DNA from: an uncultured Clostridia bacterium
GTDB taxonomy: Bacteria; Bacillota_A; Clostridia; Oscillospirales; Oscillospiraceae
DNA: 5,771 nucleotides
Direction of reading: 5' to 3'
Assembly (NCBI GenBank): GCA_946405325.1
Contig: CAMJGU010000066.1
Coordinates: 1 to 5,771 of the forward strand
Shown here: positions 4,630 through 5,771 of the stretch, piece after piece
Layout of the letters: the number at the start of each line of letters is the position of its first letter
Position numbering within the stretch: the first letter of the stretch is position 1
Position numbers and translations under genes: made by a program
Notes under the pieces: generated by a model
The model's input: the letters and a program-made list of their open reading frames with translations, nothing else
Database searches by the model: none
Told to the model about the DNA's origin: nothing

Positions 4630-5091
4630 GTGAAAACCATCGCCAGCTTTACCGTCAACCACGACAAGCTCGAAAAGGGCATGTATGTCTCCCGCATCGA
4701 CGGGGACGTGGTGACCTATGACATCCGCATGAAAAAGCCCAACGGGGGCGACTACCTCGGCACCGGCGAGGCGCACAGCTTCGAGCATCTGTTCGCGACG
4801 CTCGCCCGCAACAGCGCGCTGGGCGACAGCGTGATCTACGTCGGGCCCATGGGCTGCCGCACGGGCTTTTATTTTCTGGTGCGGGACACGATGACCCACG
4901 CGCAGGCCATCGACCTCGTGCGCCACTGCTTCGCCAAGATCGCGGTCTGGGACGGCGAGATCCCCGGCGCGACGCGCGTGCAGTGCGGCAATTATCTGGA
5001 TCAGGATCTCCCCGGCGCGCGGGCGGTCGCGGCGGACATGTGCGAGGTTCTGAAAAATTGGACGGAGGAGAAACTCAAGTATGAAGAATAA
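4630..5091 (+). CDS. luxS: S-ribosylhomocysteine lyase (LuxS)
   Basis: This 153-residue protein starts MKTIASFTVNHDKL from a GTG codon, the normal LuxS N-terminus. The metal site is complete: H49-SFE-H53 (HxxEH) and C119 (VQCGNY). The catalytic cysteine is C76 (GPMGCRTGFY) and the general base is E52. The homodimeric cytoplasmic metalloenzyme cleaves S-ribosylhomocysteine into homocysteine and 4,5-dihydroxy-2,3-pentanedione, the precursor of autoinducer-2. Length and motifs are those of a functional family member. The stretch after C119 reads CGNYLDQDL, with Q125 where many homologs have histidine, a point I recall rather than measured. It is co-transcribed with mtnN, which supplies its substrate and overlaps its last 11 nt. 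It is divergent from the Fur-family operon. A role in methyl-cycle recycling is secure; true AI-2 signalling cannot be inferred from this alone. Confidence 0.97.
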   Translation: MKTIASFTVNHDKLEKGMYVSRIDGDVVTYDIRMKKPNGGDYLGTGEAHSFEHLFATLARNSALGDSVIYVGPMGCRTGFYFLVRDTMTHAQAIDLVRHCFAKIAVWDGEIPGATRVQCGNYLDQDLPGARAVAADMCEVLKNWTEEKLKYEE

Positions 5092-5771
5092 GGTGTTCGG
5101 CGTCATCGGCGCCATGGAGAGCGAGGTCGCGCAGCTGCGCGCCGCGCTGGGCAATACGGAGACGGCGGAGCATTCCGGCCTGACGTTTTACAGCGGCACG
5201 ATGGGTGAAAACCGCGTCGTGCTGGTCAAGTGCGGCATCGGCAAGGTCAACGCCGCCCGCTGCACGCAAATTCTGATCGACAAGTACGCTCCGGACTACA
5301 TCGTCAACACCGGTATCGCAGGCGGCATCGGCGAGGGCCTTGCCGTGGCGGACGTGGTCGTGGGCACGGAGCTGGTGCAGCACGACTTTGACGCGGTGGC
5401 GTTCGGCTATGCCCGCGGCAACATCTGCGATCCCACCCACCGCGATACGCCCTCGGTCTTTTACAGCGACAAGGCGCTCATCGAGGCGTTCCGCGCCGCG
5501 GCGGCGTCGGTCATCGACGTGAAGCGCGTCAAGGCCGGGCGCATCGCCACGGGCGACCTGTTCGTCGCCTCCGCAAGCGCCAAGCAGGACATCGCGGGCA
5601 CCTTCGGCGCGGTAGCCGCCGAGATGGAGGGCGGCGCCATCGCGCAGGTCGCGGCGCTCGCGGGCGTGCCGTTCATCGTGCTGCGCGCGATCTCCGATCT
5701 GGCGGACGGCAGCTCTGTACTCTTTGCCGACTTTGAGCGGGAAATCGCCGATATTTCCGCCGCCATCCTGC
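5081..5771 (+). CDS. mtnN: 5'-methylthioadenosine/S-adenosylhomocysteine nucleosidase (3' end outside window)
   Basis: From the ATG at 5081, 230 residues are visible (MKNKVFGVIGAMESEV...), close to the full length of about 230-235 for the family, so only the extreme C-terminus is missing. Key positions match the E. coli enzyme: E13 in GAMESEV (E12 equivalent), the nucleoside-binding NTGIAGGI segment, HDFDAVAFGY, GRIATGDLFV, the AEMEGGAIAQV loop with M182 and E183 (M173 and E174 equivalents), and ISDLAD with the catalytic D206 (D197 equivalent). It hydrolyses S-adenosylhomocysteine and 5'-methylthioadenosine to free adenine, relieving product inhibition of methyltransferases and feeding LuxS. 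GGAGGAG (5064-5070) lies about 10 nt upstream, inside luxS. The 11-nt overlap with luxS, in a different frame, suggests coupled translation. Confidence 0.96.
   Translation, partial: MKNKVFGVIGAMESEVAQLRAALGNTETAEHSGLTFYSGTMGENRVVLVKCGIGKVNAARCTQILIDKYAPDYIVNTGIAGGIGEGLAVADVVVGTELVQHDFDAVAFGYARGNICDPTHRDTPSVFYSDKALIEAFRAAAASVIDVKRVKAGRIATGDLFVASASAKQDIAGTFGAVAAEMEGGAIAQVAALAGVPFIVLRAISDLADGSSVLFADFEREIADISAAIL

Noticed and set aside
4555..5154. A 199-codon minus-strand open frame opposite luxS.
   Set aside because: LuxS on the plus strand has every active-site residue; the opposite frame has no recognisable family or initiation signals.
1..5771. A mobile element, phage remnant, CRISPR array or defence system.
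   Set aside because: No transposase, integrase, nuclease or helicase-type gene, no direct-repeat array and no break in base composition or codon use is seen. All genes look like ordinary chromosomal genes.

Overview
The window is GC-rich, densely packed bacterial DNA with strong AGGAGG-type ribosome binding sites, sigma-A-like promoters and short intergenic gaps. The gene set is a YmfI-type reductase, a DUF1934 protein, a Fur-family regulator, LuxS, and a MATE pump of the kind common in Clostridia. Together these suggest a high-GC member of the Firmicutes/Clostridia, perhaps an Oscillospiraceae-like gut anaerobe. That assignment is inference from gene content and style, not from a marker gene.

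Layout. (1) Positions 1-419, minus: the 5' part of a small four-helix membrane protein of unknown function, driven by a promoter with consensus -35 and -10 hexamers (484-511). (2) Positions 537-1669, minus: a DUF1934 gene overlapping by 4 nt a short-chain dehydrogenase that carries the sequence signature of YmfI, the EF-P 5-aminopentanone reductase. (3) Positions 1670-1771: a compact divergent promoter region. (4) Positions 1772-2179, plus: a small acidic conserved protein of unknown function, ending at a strong bidirectional terminator (2190-2217). (5) Positions 2219-4491, minus: a tight three-gene operon read in the order Fur-family regulator, hypoxanthine/deoxyinosine DNA glycosylase, MATE efflux transporter, with gaps of 3 and 5 nt. 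(6) Positions 4492-4629: a divergent promoter region in which the two -35 hexamers form the arms of a perfect 8-7-8 inverted repeat. (7) Positions 4630-5771, plus: luxS overlapping mtnN (MTA/SAH nucleosidase) by 11 nt; mtnN runs off the window end.

How the genes work together. MtnN cleaves S-adenosylhomocysteine to S-ribosylhomocysteine, and LuxS converts this to homocysteine plus the AI-2 precursor DPD, so the last two genes form the detoxifying half of the activated methyl cycle. The Fur-glycosylase-MATE operon looks like a small metal- or stress-responsive unit joining a regulator, base-excision repair and efflux. Its shared divergent control region with luxS-mtnN could link the two. The YmfI-like gene implies that the organism modifies elongation factor P with a 5-aminopentanol group.

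I found no mobile element, CRISPR array, RNA gene or clearly new system. No gene-free stretch exceeds about 140 bases. The most interesting points are regulatory architecture and unusual gene neighbourhoods.
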